Assembly: GCF_029227915.1 (NCBI RefSeq)
Contig: NC_079887.1
Coordinates: 18,599,650 to 18,663,649 of the forward strand
Length of the DNA stretch: 64,000 nucleotides
DNA from: Hydractinia symbiolongicarpus
Lineage: Eukaryota > Cnidaria > Hydrozoa > Anthoathecata > Hydractiniidae
Direction of reading: 5' to 3'
Of the stretch, positions 9,634-19,219 are shown piece after piece; the stretch's first letter is position 1, and each line of letters begins with the position of its first letter. Under the pieces are notes generated by a model. That model was not told where the DNA came from, ran no database searches, and worked only from the letters and a program-made list of their open reading frames with translations. The translations under genes were made by a program, and so were the position numbers.

Positions 9634-12600
9634 TTATAAATCTAAATGCTTTGTGTGTATACGATCCTCTAGCACTACCCTCTTATCGTAGAACGCTGAT
9701 AGACCCAGCTTGTTTTGTTGATATGTGACCATACCCTGGTTATGTACGCGGAAGCCCACATTTTTAGCGGTATCTAGCTCGCCTTTCAGTGCTTCCATGT
9801 ACCTTGACCATGTCACCTCATTTTGCCTTTTCGACATTCTTTTGCAGGAAAATTTCGTGCCGTCTTTTCCTTCAACGAAGTAGCATTTCGCGGTCAATGC
9901 AATCATCCTCGAACCGATGAATTCTTCTTTGAATAACACTCCGGTGCGGCTTGAATATTTATCGGTGACTAGCCAGTTTTTAACAGCCTCATCGTACTGC
10001 TTGATTAATTCAGAACGAACAACATCACGTAAGTTATCTCCAGAGATTGCAAAATACGCGGAGTCCGTATCCATATAAAGGTACTCGTAATTTTGTCGAT
10101 CTACGTACTTATCCAGGAAGTCATAGTAAAATTCGAGCATCCGCAGCTTGGCCAATTGATATACACATATCCCGCATTGGTACGCTGTATTAATTGAAAC
10201 GCCTTGTTTACTCCGTCTTACTTCGTACGCATCTCCAATTTCTTCAAGATCCTCCAGGTATGGGCTCCTCATTGCTGCATCTACTACCTTTTCATCCTTT
10301 GTAAATGTGGCATTGTTATGTCTCGCCAGATCCTCGATCATTTTTCCATAGAAAGAGTTCCCCTTCAGCTTTGCAGTATCGCCAGCGATGCGCTTATCAG
10401 GATCTTTATCTGCTTTGCGACGCGCGTCCGCTATTTCCTCAGGAAACCAAGCGAATGGTTTACCACGTGAGTACTTGAGTATTTGATAACAAGCCGTAAT
10501 TTTTAATCCATGATTTAGGTACCTTTTAAGCAGGTCATTACAAAGCAGGATCTTCTCAGCTTTTATCACTCCCAACAGCTTCAGCGATCTCTCTAACCAC
10601 AAATAACGGGGACATTTCACTGAATTTTTCGTACAACTCAGTAGGCACTTTAATGTCAACTTGGGCAAACCCGAATAGCGATCCATCAAGAATGTCTCGC
10701 ACCAGATCATCTAATTCTTCAGCAGGGTCTGCCCTTTTTATGAACTTCTCCTTACCACAAGGAAAATCTTGTAGCAGAGTGCTTGGATAGAGCATGTTCG
10801 CATCATAGCCCAGTATAGTCTTGCACTTTTTCGGTTCGTTATAAATATGCGATCTGATACCCGTCACATTACTCTCATGGTACCTACAAAATACGATAGC
10901 TGGGCCACCTACCATGCCTGTTTGGAGGAGTTCATAGGCCTCGTTCTTTGTACATATTGTACAAGCGTTTTGAACCTGTTTACAATGCTCGCATCAGGCT
11001 TTGGTGCAACGAGCCTCACATTTATGCCTACAGGGATCACCCGGGGCATAAAGCTTTATATCTGGGTTCAACCGCAGAAACTTGTTCAGAACGTAGCGCA
11101 TTGACACACCCGGGCTGCTAACAGCATCTTTCAAAATGTCAATTTCATCCTCGTAGTATGTATTGCGGGTTTTGTCGACGGCCTCGATAAATGGTATTAC
11201 GTCCGCCATATTGTATTCGGCTAACCAATCCAGCATCGTGACGCATTCGCTTTTAAAAAACTCATTTCTGAACGTCTGGTAATTTTCGGGTGAGAGTGTG
11301 TTTTTACCACTGAGAGTGCTATAAAACGCCTCATGATCTACTGGGCCCACATGGTTCAACTTTTCGTAGCATGTTAGCCACTAGTACGGAAACACTAGCT
11401 TCACGAGATTGCACTCCAATGATTTCCACCATTTTTCATAATTCAAGCCTGGTGCGAGGATATTTTTTATATCGATGAATTTGAACCTCGATGTGGTTAG
11501 AAACATGTAATCATTGTCTTTTTTCGCCACTTTAATATTGTCATCATCCGCAATCTGTTGGACAAAATACCGCCTTATCAGATTTATATCGTACTTGCCG
11601 CTATTGAAACCCATCACTGTCACTTGATTTACCCATTCGTACCAAGCATTTTGGATTTGTTCCGTGAGCATATCAAAATTATCCGGCTTGGGATATATAC
11701 GTTCGACTTCTTTGACAATCCGTATCTGTCTCTGCTCTATTTGCTCGACAAATTTTTGCACAAGCACCTTTTCATTCATGATGAAGGTAGCATGTTGTTG
11801 CAAGCTATCGTGGATGGCTACGCTGACGGGTATATGCTCGGAGATATATGTTAGATCATACGTTTGCTGCTGGTTCAATGGTGCCAGGAGAGCCTCGAAA
11901 TTAAAGACAATGAAGTGGGGATAGGGTCGAATTTTTTCTTGAATAACCTCTTAGCCTTGGGAGGCTTTTCGCACTCCCATGCAGTGACAAGATTGTAACC
12001 GAGTTCTCGAATGTGATCCTTGTGAATGTGAATTTGGTACAATTGAAATTATTTTTATCTACGTTGGTTTGCTCTGGTTGACATGGGCATCCATGCTATT
12101 TACAGCCGTGATATTCGTATACTGTCTTTGTATGAGGATCATAACCGTCGATCTTGTATACAGCCTTACTACCATCGCGTATCACACGCTCTCCTCCATG
12201 TCCACAAAGCGCATGATGTACATGCCTACCTGTTTGCTCTGACATGGCATCAATCCATTGGCATGCCGCGTAACTGAAACCCTTATCGGGATAGAATACC
12301 TTTTCAGAGCTACTCTGCATGCGCTCGATCTTTTCACCTTTGCAAATGATCTTTGTCTTGATGCCTTCGCATTCGTTATTCTTGTGTCGTGTGAGATTTT
12401 CGGATCTGGTAAATCTTTGTGTACAAACCTCGCATTCCCAATGCTGCGTCAATACATCCATCTTCTTGATATAGAAACAATGACCCTGCAGCATAGCAGT
12501 ATTGATCGTGTCTAAGTCTTTTTTGTATTGGGCTTGTCCATAGACGAGACGACATGGAGTCTTGTCGGAGTTTGTCTTTGGTTCGAAGACTCTGATATTA

Positions 12601-13576
12601 ATTTCAAATCTTTTAGCGATGCCCTCAAAGTCCACGAGCCTCGTAGCACGTACATCCTCGCTCTTTAGATTATGGTCCTCGTAGTAGTCGCGGGCTAATT
12701 TGAGGGCCTCTTGCGTAATATGTTTTTCACGTTGCTTTCGATTCTCGCGGTAATGAACGGCCAAGCATCTCCAAAAGCATAGGCTGTCAGTTCTTTCGTC
12801 TGTCTTGTCAAAACTATAAATGCACCTCTTGATGTGCAGCCAGCCTGGCAAAGGTCCACATCCAAGTAGGGGTTCTCTCGTAAAAATTATCTTGATCTGA
12901 GCGTGCTTGAATATTGTTTTACCTTCATATGCTCCTGATGTCTCAATTCGGCATCTTCCAGATCCAGGCGCTTCATCTCGCATTCATCCATAAAAGCCTT
13001 GATTTCAGCCATGCTTGAGAGTGACCCGGAGCTCTTTTTTTTGTGGTAATTGGCCACATCTCCACCATCTCGGTAAATTTCGCAGCTAAAGCTGTATACC
13101 ACCTTCACACGCATGTCTACGTGTGGTGTGATTTTTCGCATGATGGCCTCCGTCAATGGCTGGTTAAGGTTATTATTAAATCGCCATATTTTCATGCGGT
13201 TTCCGTCTTCTATCATTTCCGCGTCATCATCAAAAATATTATGGATATCCTCAATTACATCAGTATTGGTGGCATGCTTAGATTTTTTCCCGAACATGTG
13301 TTTGAGGTCCTCAATTCCTTGGTATTCATCTTCGATGGTGACCCGTTGAACCTCATTGTGGAGAGTTGGTGTTCCTGAAAATTTATCCCTGACCTTGTTA
13401 AAATAGTAACTAACGGTATCCTTCACGTTCCTTATTTGGTTAGCGAGAGCTTCGCGAGTTGCCGCTACTGGTGCTGATACTGTATCATATAGTGTACTGA
13501 TTGCCTTTTTGAAAAAAATCATCCCTTTATTATAGGTACATTTTATTCCAACCAGAAAAATTTTTGATTTGGTCAA
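9634..13576 (-). pseudogene. Protein-primed family B DNA polymerase of Polinton (broken)
   Basis: Frames in order from 13576 down to 9634 make up most of a Polinton PolB, which would replicate the element. The N-terminal region spans 13576-12096, with a frame change near 12940-12980 and a C2H2-like finger (CEVCTQRFTRSENLTRH). A TAG at 12096-12098 follows EYHGCK. An exonuclease motif (VMGFNSGKYDINLI) lies near 11600. The polymerase motifs are A (GYDANMLYPST, near 10790), B (KLKGNSFYGK, near 10350) and C (YMDTDSAYFAI, near 10050). Frame changes or stops near 11370, 10985 and 10600 separate these parts. Motif order and spacing are those of protein-primed PolB. The gene is inactive as written. 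Confidence 0.9.
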
Positions 13577-13640
13577 GGATTGGATAATTGGGGAATTTCC
13601 CTTATATTCTGTATACTATTATTTATAGTATATATGCCTT

Positions 13641-13650
13641 TGCGCATGCG
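13641..13650. promoter_or_regulatory. TGCGCATGCG box near Polinton end
   Basis: The same box occurs at 20458, 52872, 58831 and, on the other strand, 61998, always within about 215 bases of a Polinton terminus. It resembles the NRF-1 binding palindrome. A role as a promoter element is inferred. Confidence 0.4.
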
Positions 13651-13700
13651 TATTATCGGAATCGGTATTTCTCGGATTTTATTTTCGTATGACGTCGGGT

Positions 13701-13808
13701 TTACCGATTTTGGGTGGAGGTGGTGGTGGAAGTGGTGGAAGCGGGGTTTTGGGGGGTGAAGGTGTGGAAGGAACGAAAACGTACTTATATTCACTCCCTA
13801 CTACTACT
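13701..13808. repeat. Polinton element 1 terminal repeat (inverted half)
   Basis: The last 108 bases match 20555-20662 almost perfectly. They contain a G-rich block (13712-13772) and end in CCCTACTACTACT. The next bases are AACAC, the complement of the GTGTT that follows the other terminus. Confidence 0.82.
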
Positions 13809-14036
13809 AACACTCTTCGAGAAAGGCTATGCCAGACCAACACCAACTGATCAATTGTATCCTTAGGAAGGAAAAAAGTTGGTACTTTCCACATTTTGGT
13901 GTCTACCATCCAATGAAACCAGACAAAATAAAGGTTGTTTTCGATTGCAGTGCTACGTCAAAAGGAATTTTGTTAAACAAGAAGCTGTTACAAGGACCTG
14001 AACTAACGAATGCGTTAGTTGGGGTACTATGTTATT
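13809..14036 (+). pseudogene. BEL/Pao reverse transcriptase fragment
   Basis: The + frame encodes WYFPHFGVYHPMKPDKIKVV and GPELTNALVGVL, typical of the start of BEL/Pao reverse transcriptase. It begins exactly at the Polinton terminus with AACAC. The portion just upstream in the same protein lies on - at 20663-21005, beyond the other Polinton terminus. Both are halves of one target retroelement. About 10 bases before 14037 are filler. Confidence 0.85.
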
Positions 14037-14345
14037 GGAGTGTTATTCAAAGAAGAATTCATCGGTTCGAGGATGATTGCATTGACCGCGAAATGCTACT
14101 TCGTTAAAGGAAAAGACGGCACGAAATTTTCCTGCAAAAGAATGTCGAAAAGGCAAAATGAGGTGACATGGTCAAGGTACATGGAAGCACTGAAAGGCGA
14201 GCTAGATACCGCTAAAAATGTGGGCTTCCGCGTACATAACCAGGGTATGGTCACATATCAACAAAACAAGCTGGGTCTATCAGCGTTCTACGATAAGAGG
14301 GTAGTGCTAGAGGATCGTATACACACAAAGCATTTAGATTTATAA
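14037..14345 (+). pseudogene. PolB C-terminal fragment (duplicate)
   Basis: About 100 codons matching the end of the 9634-13576 polymerase, after motif C, with one E-to-K change noted (YFVKGKDG). It is fused upstream to the BEL/Pao fragment by the inversion junction. Confidence 0.8.
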
Positions 14346-14576
14346 ATGACGACTATTGTCCCAATTGTATATACTGATAGTATATACAACAACAAAAAAA
14401 TGCCTTGGAAAGAAGATTGCGAGCGATCCTTTTGTATGGGTAACTGTGATCACCCAGGGCGCTGGATATGGGTTGAACCATCCAGTAAACCCGACAGTGC
14501 AGAAATAAAGAAACCAGTAGTACAGGCTGCTGTTGTACCGCGGGACATACCACATGTCACGAGGCCTGGGATGTAA
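14346..14576 (+). CDS. Polinton 76-codon Cys-rich protein, copy B
   Basis: Same product as 9403-9633. The start codon overlaps a TATAAATG junction right after the PolB stop. Unknown function. The CxxxC...C cluster could bind metal (inference). Confidence 0.6.
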   Translation: MTTIVPIVYTDSIYNNKKMPWKEDCERSFCMGNCDHPGRWIWVEPSSKPDSAEIKKPVVQAAVVPRDIPHVTRPGM

Positions 14577-14652
14577 ATATTACGACTTATGCGCGCTGAT
14601 AAGCATTAAAGGTGTTGTGAGGCACCACCCTTATACAAAGCTGTAGATCAAA

Positions 14653-15229
14653 ATGGAGTTATTACTACTGATCGCAGTGCTACTACCTTATGTCTTGATT
14701 ATTATCAGTTATTTCAGATACAGATCTTTAATAAACATGGCTCACAATTTATCGGAGATATTTGATGTTGTAGATACACCAGCAGAAGCTGTTGAACAAA
14801 AAATAGATAAACGCCAGGCTTTGCAGGATATACGAAAGACCAAGCCACACCTCTTAGGAAAAAAATGTACTGAGACATTCCTGGACAAAGCATCACCGAG
14901 GTTATTGAGAAAATACACGCCGAGGTAGTCGAAAAGGAACTCCATGAGAAAGGAGAGAAGACTGCAAAGGCATTGTCAACTCACGCCCTTAGGCTATATA
15001 GCAAAGATATCGGTAACTTATACCACTGGATAGTTCTGAAGCCCTCCGTCATGATTTAGAAAACGATCCTATTATCAGGGAGAGCATGACTGATATTGTA
15101 ATCCTCATATATACAGCCTTTGGTTGATTCCTGGCACCTTTGCTCGTTGCGGCGCACACCATTAATCATACAAAATTGTCCAAACAGGGTTCCCCCGATT
15201 CGGAGGAACTGGTAAATGGTACAAGCTCT
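14653..15229 (+). pseudogene. Polinton two-helix membrane protein (frameshifted)
   Basis: The frame opens with a transmembrane helix (LLLLIAVLLPYVLIIISYF) and a helical, charged region. A frame change near 14884 leads into SITEVIEKIHAEVVEKEL. A further change near 15035 leads into a second hydrophobic stretch (IVILIYTAFG, then FLAPLLVAAHTI after a TGA). The layout suggests a membrane-anchored protein of about 190 residues. I recognise no named family. It lies between the Cys-rich gene and another single-helix gene, in the position of minor virion or membrane proteins. Confidence 0.55.
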
Positions 15230-15273
15230 CCATTATAAAGGAAGATTTTATAAGTCTCGCAGCTTATAAAGAA

Positions 15274-15627
15274 ATGAGTATTGAACAACCACAAGAAGAG
15301 ATGGTAATAACAGAACCAGTGAAGCATCCTGGTAGAGTAGCCCAAGGCCACAAGTTGGCCGCACTGATGAAGAAGAGAAAAGAAGATCTTAGACAACAAG
15401 AGGGTGTTGTACAATCTCCAGTCAAAACCTCTTCTGAAGTGAGATGTATACAGTCAGGAAATGGAATATACAGTAGTGGAAGCCTACTCGCGATCGCATG
15501 TATTGGAGGTATCCTATATTTTACTCGTAAAAAATCCGCGATTACTCAGCAGCCTCCACCAGCGGTTCATCAACCAATCGCGAGGCAGGAGCCCAAGGCA
15601 GATATTGACATTTTCAAGATGCGATGA
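15274..15627 (+). CDS. Polinton single-helix membrane protein
   Basis: An intact 117-codon frame. The N-terminal 70 residues are charged and the middle helix is hydrophobic (GSLLAIACIGGILYF). Lysines and a Pro-rich tail follow. Size and topology fit a type of small membrane protein common in Polintons. No function is assigned. Confidence 0.55.
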   Translation: MSIEQPQEEMVITEPVKHPGRVAQGHKLAALMKKRKEDLRQQEGVVQSPVKTSSEVRCIQSGNGIYSSGSLLAIACIGGILYFTRKKSAITQQPPPAVHQPIARQEPKADIDIFKMR

Positions 15628-15642
15628 GCCTATAATAAAAGC

Positions 15643-15828
15643 ATGAGCGGCAAAAAATATCAGAAGAAAGTTGTTGATAGCCTATGGGAGTCTGTCAGAC
15701 TAGTTTCATATACAATCGTCTTGGCACTGGGTGCCAAAAAAGCATTAGGCGTTTCTCGACCAGGTGCGAAGATGGATCTGGAGGATGGGCTTAAGCTCGC
15801 TGGATATGACAGGAGCGATCTTATGTGA
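15643..15828 (+). CDS. Polinton 61-codon hypothetical protein
   Basis: A small intact frame starting in an AATAAAAGCATG junction 15 bases after the preceding stop. It has a basic N-terminus and one moderately hydrophobic stretch (LVSYTIVLALGA). Unknown. Confidence 0.5.
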   Translation: MSGKKYQKKVVDSLWESVRLVSYTIVLALGAKKALGVSRPGAKMDLEDGLKLAGYDRSDLM

Positions 15829-15935
15829 CGATTATACAATAAAACAACCCTTGTATAAGCGTTCCATGATGCCTCCAAAATAGAATAATAGTCCAGCGAA
15901 AAATTTGTGTATATCAGGCGGTGTACACAAACAAT

Positions 15936-16599
15936 ATGGGGACCAAGAAATACAATAAATGCAATCGCTCTTTTACATTAAACAATTTTAAGATCAACAA
16001 GCGTAATGGGCAATGGACAAAACAATGTATCAAATGCCTAGACGCATGAAGGCGTCAAGGGAACGAAATAGGTGTATTGAATATGGTAGGATAAGATATC
16101 AATGTAAGGACTGCGGAGGTAATCAAATATGCATCGAACATAGTAAGATAAGATCCATATGTAAAGATTGTGGAAGTGGAGGTATATGCCCACATAACAA
16201 GATAAGATCCAGATGTAAAGATTGTGAGGCAGTCAAATATGCCCATGTGGTTGGATAAGATCGATCTGTAAAATTCATGATCCCCCTGGCCATCCCGCCC
16301 ATGTTGTACGCAGTCGGGTCAGCCATACCCTACATAGGAGCAAAGAGCTCATATCTCAAGAGTACCTTGGGTGCAATATGGCTATACTGAGGGATCATAT
16401 CGAAGTTCAGTTCACTGAAGGTATGAATTGGGACAATTATGGAGATTGGCATATTCACCATAAAATTCCACTACAATATAAGAAAAATGGTGTTGCTACG
16501 TCGCTTGATGAAGTGGCGAGACGGTTCCACTACACCAATACTCAACCAATGTGAGCAGACGAGAACATGTCCAAGGGTAATCGAAAAATTACAGAATAA
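15936..16599 (+). pseudogene. Zinc-repeat plus HNH endonuclease gene (frameshifted)
   Basis: An N-terminal piece (MGTKKYNKC... CIKC) has two CxxC-like pairs. A TGA near 16048 and a frame change follow. Next come three to four short repeats of the type RxxCKDCGG with intervening CxH (RIRYQCKDCGG, KIRSICKDCGSG, KIRSRCKDC). After another frame change the C-terminus reads QEYLGCNMAILRDHIEVQF, then MNWDNYGDWHIHHKIPL and NTQPMWADENMSKGNR. The last part is the HNH-type homing nuclease pattern seen after such repeats in large DNA viruses. The family usually has WHIDH where this copy has WHIHH. A nuclease that cuts or recognises rival DNA is the likely original role (inference). Confidence 0.7.
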
Positions 16600-16645
16600 G
16601 CACATGCAAATTTCATGTATACCACGTGGTATACATAAAAAATAA

Positions 16646-17232
16646 ATGACTCTAGACATCGTTAAAGAACCCCATACGACAATATTCACCGGTCCCACCT
16701 CATGTGGGAGGACCCAACGTGTCCTCGATCTTTTGGAAAATGAGTACAAGGGTCATTTTATTAAAATCGTGATACTCTGCCCCACCATCCGTTGGAACAC
16801 AACATACTTGGAAAGATCTTCACTTTGGAGAGATCAATATGTATTCTTTATTGATCCACGAGATCAACTCTTTTACTGGATAGAACAACTATCGAGGCTT
16901 TTAGCAGGCGAAGAAAGCCTATTCATTATAGATGATATGATAGCCGACGAGAGTATGAATAAGAACGTCAACCCTTGCTCGAGTTAGCTATCAGCGGGAG
17001 AAATTGAAAGCACAGTCTCTGGCTGCTAACGCAGTCTTATACTGCCCTACCCAAGAATCTCCACCGACAGAAAAAGCAGTTGTTCATGTGGTTTCCCTCG
17101 GAGCGCTCTGATATGAAAATTATTGATGAAGAAACGAATCTTATAGAGGATTGAGAATCGATTAAGACCAGCTTGAAAAAATCCAATCATGCCTGTCTCT
17201 GGATCAGGCTTGAGCACCCTCGGACTTAGAAA
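16646..17232 (+). pseudogene. A32/FtsK-like packaging ATPase (broken)
   Basis: This is a Polinton genome-packaging type ATPase. Walker A appears near residue 16 as GPTSCGRT, with Arg in the usual Lys position. Walker B is LFIIDD near residue 94. The frame shifts near 16965 and continues with LWLLTQSYTALPKNL, a sensor-like segment with conserved TQ. TAA near 17005 and TGA at 17152-17154 interrupt it. The start ATG overlaps an AATAAATG junction. The Arg change plus the stops argue that it is dead. Confidence 0.78.
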
Positions 17233-17297
17233 ATTTTGGACTGGCCTGGGCGTACATACACTTGAAATTTGGAGCCTTGACTTTCAACTAAAAATAA

Positions 17298-17507
17298 ATG
17301 ACTTCTATCAACAGATTACATGAGGAAAAGTGGGAATTGGAAAATCAGCTGGCTTCCTGCCACCAAGAAATGGATCGGATACCCTATCTTGAATCTCAAT
17401 TGGAAGCTCTTGACGAAGAGCTAAGGGATGCATTAGAAAGGGAAAAGAATAATAAGTATTTTTTTATATCTGTCCTAATGATATGGTCCCTGGTTAGGCT
17501 AATGTAA
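17298..17507 (+). CDS. Polinton coiled-coil protein with C-terminal helix
   Basis: 69 codons, starting in AATAAATGAC. The first 50 residues form a heptad-like coiled coil (LHEEKWELENQLASCHQEMD). The end is a short hydrophobic segment (YFFISVLMIWSLV) that could anchor it in a membrane. No family recognised. Confidence 0.55.
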   Translation: MTSINRLHEEKWELENQLASCHQEMDRIPYLESQLEALDEELRDALEREKNNKYFFISVLMIWSLVRLM

Positions 17508-17516
17508 ATAATAAAA

Positions 17517-18310
17517 ATGTCCTCAATTACATTATTTAACACATTGCCTACCATTGAGATATTATTAAACAATCAAGGCCAACCAATGTTTAAGCGTGCT
17601 GATTTGGGGAGATTTTTAGGTATTACTGATATTCGAACATCCTGTAGAGCGCTTAATATAGCGGAGAAGACGCGTAGGAAGCTAAATGCTCAGAACCCGG
17701 CATACCATGCCGGGCTAAAGGCAACTAAAATGCTCACGATGTATTCATCTCTTTGGATGATGCTTTAGAGATTTGTGTACATTCAAGAAAACCAAAGTCA
17801 CTTGAAATTATGAGAATGCTGGCGTCGAAAGGGATTGAAAAATTACAAGAAACCATCGAAGAGCATCATCAAGCTCTTGCAATACTCAACGATGATTTTC
17901 AGGAAAGGGACGTAACCATTACCAACCTTTAGGAGGATCTTCGTGAGAGAGAGAAGCAGCTCGATCTACGAACATTGGAAAATGCGGAGCTTCGTGATCG
18001 ATACGTACCTAATGGTTATCCGTATGATAATGTGATATGTGTTATTGACAAGAACTATCCTAATGAATGTGGAAAAAAGGGCCAACATCCTCATTACATT
18101 ATTCGTTGCCAGCGTAGATCCTTAAATGATGAACTCCGCACCCTACGGGAGATGTATCCTAATATGATCGAGAGACATCCATTATGCGGTGATCCAAACG
18201 CCGTACATACATGGAATAGGTTTAGAGATGATAATCTTGGGATAGAGAATTCATGGCGAAATCATTTCATCTTAGGCAACGATACCTCAAGCTCCTCTAA
18301 TATTTTTTGA
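17517..18310 (+). pseudogene. BRO-like protein: BRO-N plus DUF3627-type C-terminus (broken)
   Basis: The N-terminus (PTIEILLNNQGQPMFKRADL, GRFLGITDIRTSCRAL) resembles the BRO/MSV199 DNA-binding domain of insect and giant viruses. A frame change near 17745 leads to a coiled coil (ASKGIEKLQETIEEHHQAL). A TAG at 17931-17933 interrupts it. The C-terminus ends with HPHYIIRCQRRSLNDEL and DPNAVHTWNRFRDDN, the signature I associate with DUF3627 of iridoviruses and ascoviruses. Such proteins are DNA-binding regulators. The gene ends where an internal deletion appears to have joined it to the opposing gene. Confidence 0.65.
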
Positions 18311-18648
18311 ATTTGGAAATAGACATGGAATCGATAAACAGCGCGAACAAGGGGTAATGGAGACTTTATGTGTTGCATTGATATCCCACAAACTGATGTA
18401 GCGCAAAATACAGCGAAATTTAGCTGCGTTGACCAGAGGCTAAATGGATAAGTGCTCCAAGTATTGACCGGAGGATTACTGTGGAAAACATAGTTAACGA
18501 AAATATTAGGGAACCCTACCCTAAATAACGATCCGCGAGCATCAACAACAATGTCCTGCTGGGTAAGGTCCGAGCCCTTGAGTCTCTCGAGATAACGCCC
18601 ATGTGTAGGGGTATATTTTGTTCTTGAGTTGTACAAATAGATATTCAT
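18262..18648 (-). pseudogene. Polinton virion-cluster protein, C-terminus lost
   Basis: It starts MNIYLYNSRTKYTPTH and shares its layout with 57432-58006 of element 2 (FCATSVCGISMQHI versus HCATTAIGICAKHM, then FHVYFQIQKILEEL versus FHVYYHMRRILARM). The element 2 version continues about 60 residues further, so this one is truncated near 18300. It is transcribed away from the penton-like gene. Probably a structural or accessory virion protein, by position only. Confidence 0.5.
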
Positions 18649-18649
18649 A

Positions 18650-18663
18650 TTTGTTATAACAAA
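18650..18663. promoter_or_regulatory. Palindrome between divergent start codons
   Basis: TTTGTTATAACAAA is a perfect 14-base palindrome filling the 16-base gap between ATG at 18648 (-) and ATG at 18665 (+). Element 2 has a different palindrome at the same place. It probably acts as a shared promoter or operator (inference). Confidence 0.5.
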
Positions 18664-18664
18664 C

Positions 18665-19219
18665 ATGAAGCAGTTATACATTACGAACATAGATAAACCT
18701 ACGATTTTTGAGGACTACCTAGGGCAGGATACGAGGATCGCTCTTAAATCCATCAGCATTCGACCTACATTTTTGAACCTTTACCAAGACTGTGATTTTA
18801 CCATCCGTAAAGTAGGGCCCAATCAGAGGGAGATTAGGATTGAAATCATGAACGGCCTGTATAGGATAGAGGATTTGGCGGCCATTCTGAACGGTCAGGC
18901 ACAGGATAGGATTAAGCTGTTTGTTCTGAAAAATGGACTATGCAGGCTCCGGGTCAATGACGGATATACTGTGGTAATTCATCGACAACTGCAAGAGCTC
19001 TTAGGTCTACCCTACGATCCCAGTAAAAAATACTATATGAAAGGTGACTATGAGTCATTCTACAGAACTGACGTATACCAAAGACTGAGGCTTGTTTGTC
19101 CCCAGTTAGATGAGGATGATTGCTTGCTGGATGGTAAAAAATCAAAGATTTTAGCCGTACTTCCAAAGGTTACAGGTACCGGCTTGTATTTGCACTCTTC
19201 GAGTAGGACCTGCAGATAG
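18665..19219 (+). pseudogene. Probable penton (minor capsid) protein, C-terminus lost
   Basis: The frame begins MKQLYITNIDKPTIFEDYL and includes RIALKSISIRPTFLNL, GLYRIEDLAAIL, then RLRLVCPQLDEDDCLLDGKK. The version at 63469-64000 continues with a tail (TWNFNNPVYLPIKG, then LASIKLHLL) of the kind that ends minor jelly-roll capsid proteins of Polintons. Here the tail is missing: after about 19176 the sequence belongs to the opposing gene. Identity as penton is based on order, size and pattern, not a search. Confidence 0.5.

Larger units (their letters stand above)
9097..9942 (-). repeat. 846-bp inverted repeat, copy A
   Basis: This is the reverse complement of 14037-14882 and of equal length. 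I noticed only one base difference in the compared stretches. It covers the PolB C-terminus, the 76-codon Cys-rich gene and the start of the membrane-protein gene. Confidence 0.88.
9097..13808 (-). mobile_element. Polinton element 1, polymerase half, inverted
   Basis: The segment carries PolB and two small genes on the - strand and ends at 13808 in a Polinton terminus (CACTCCCTACTACTACT). Its left edge at 9097 is not a terminus but a breakpoint within a membrane-protein gene. The same gene continues in the + orientation element half at 14037-20662. Flipping this segment would restore a normal end-to-end element. Confidence 0.8.
14037..14882 (+). repeat. 846-bp inverted repeat, copy B
   Basis: Partner of 9097-9942 with no length difference. 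Homology stops sharply at GGAG on the left and at CATTCCT on the right. Confidence 0.88.

Noticed and set aside
13573-13909. Pro/His-rich ORFs on - at the Polinton terminus
   Set aside because: Products of the G-rich terminal block read on the opposite strand.
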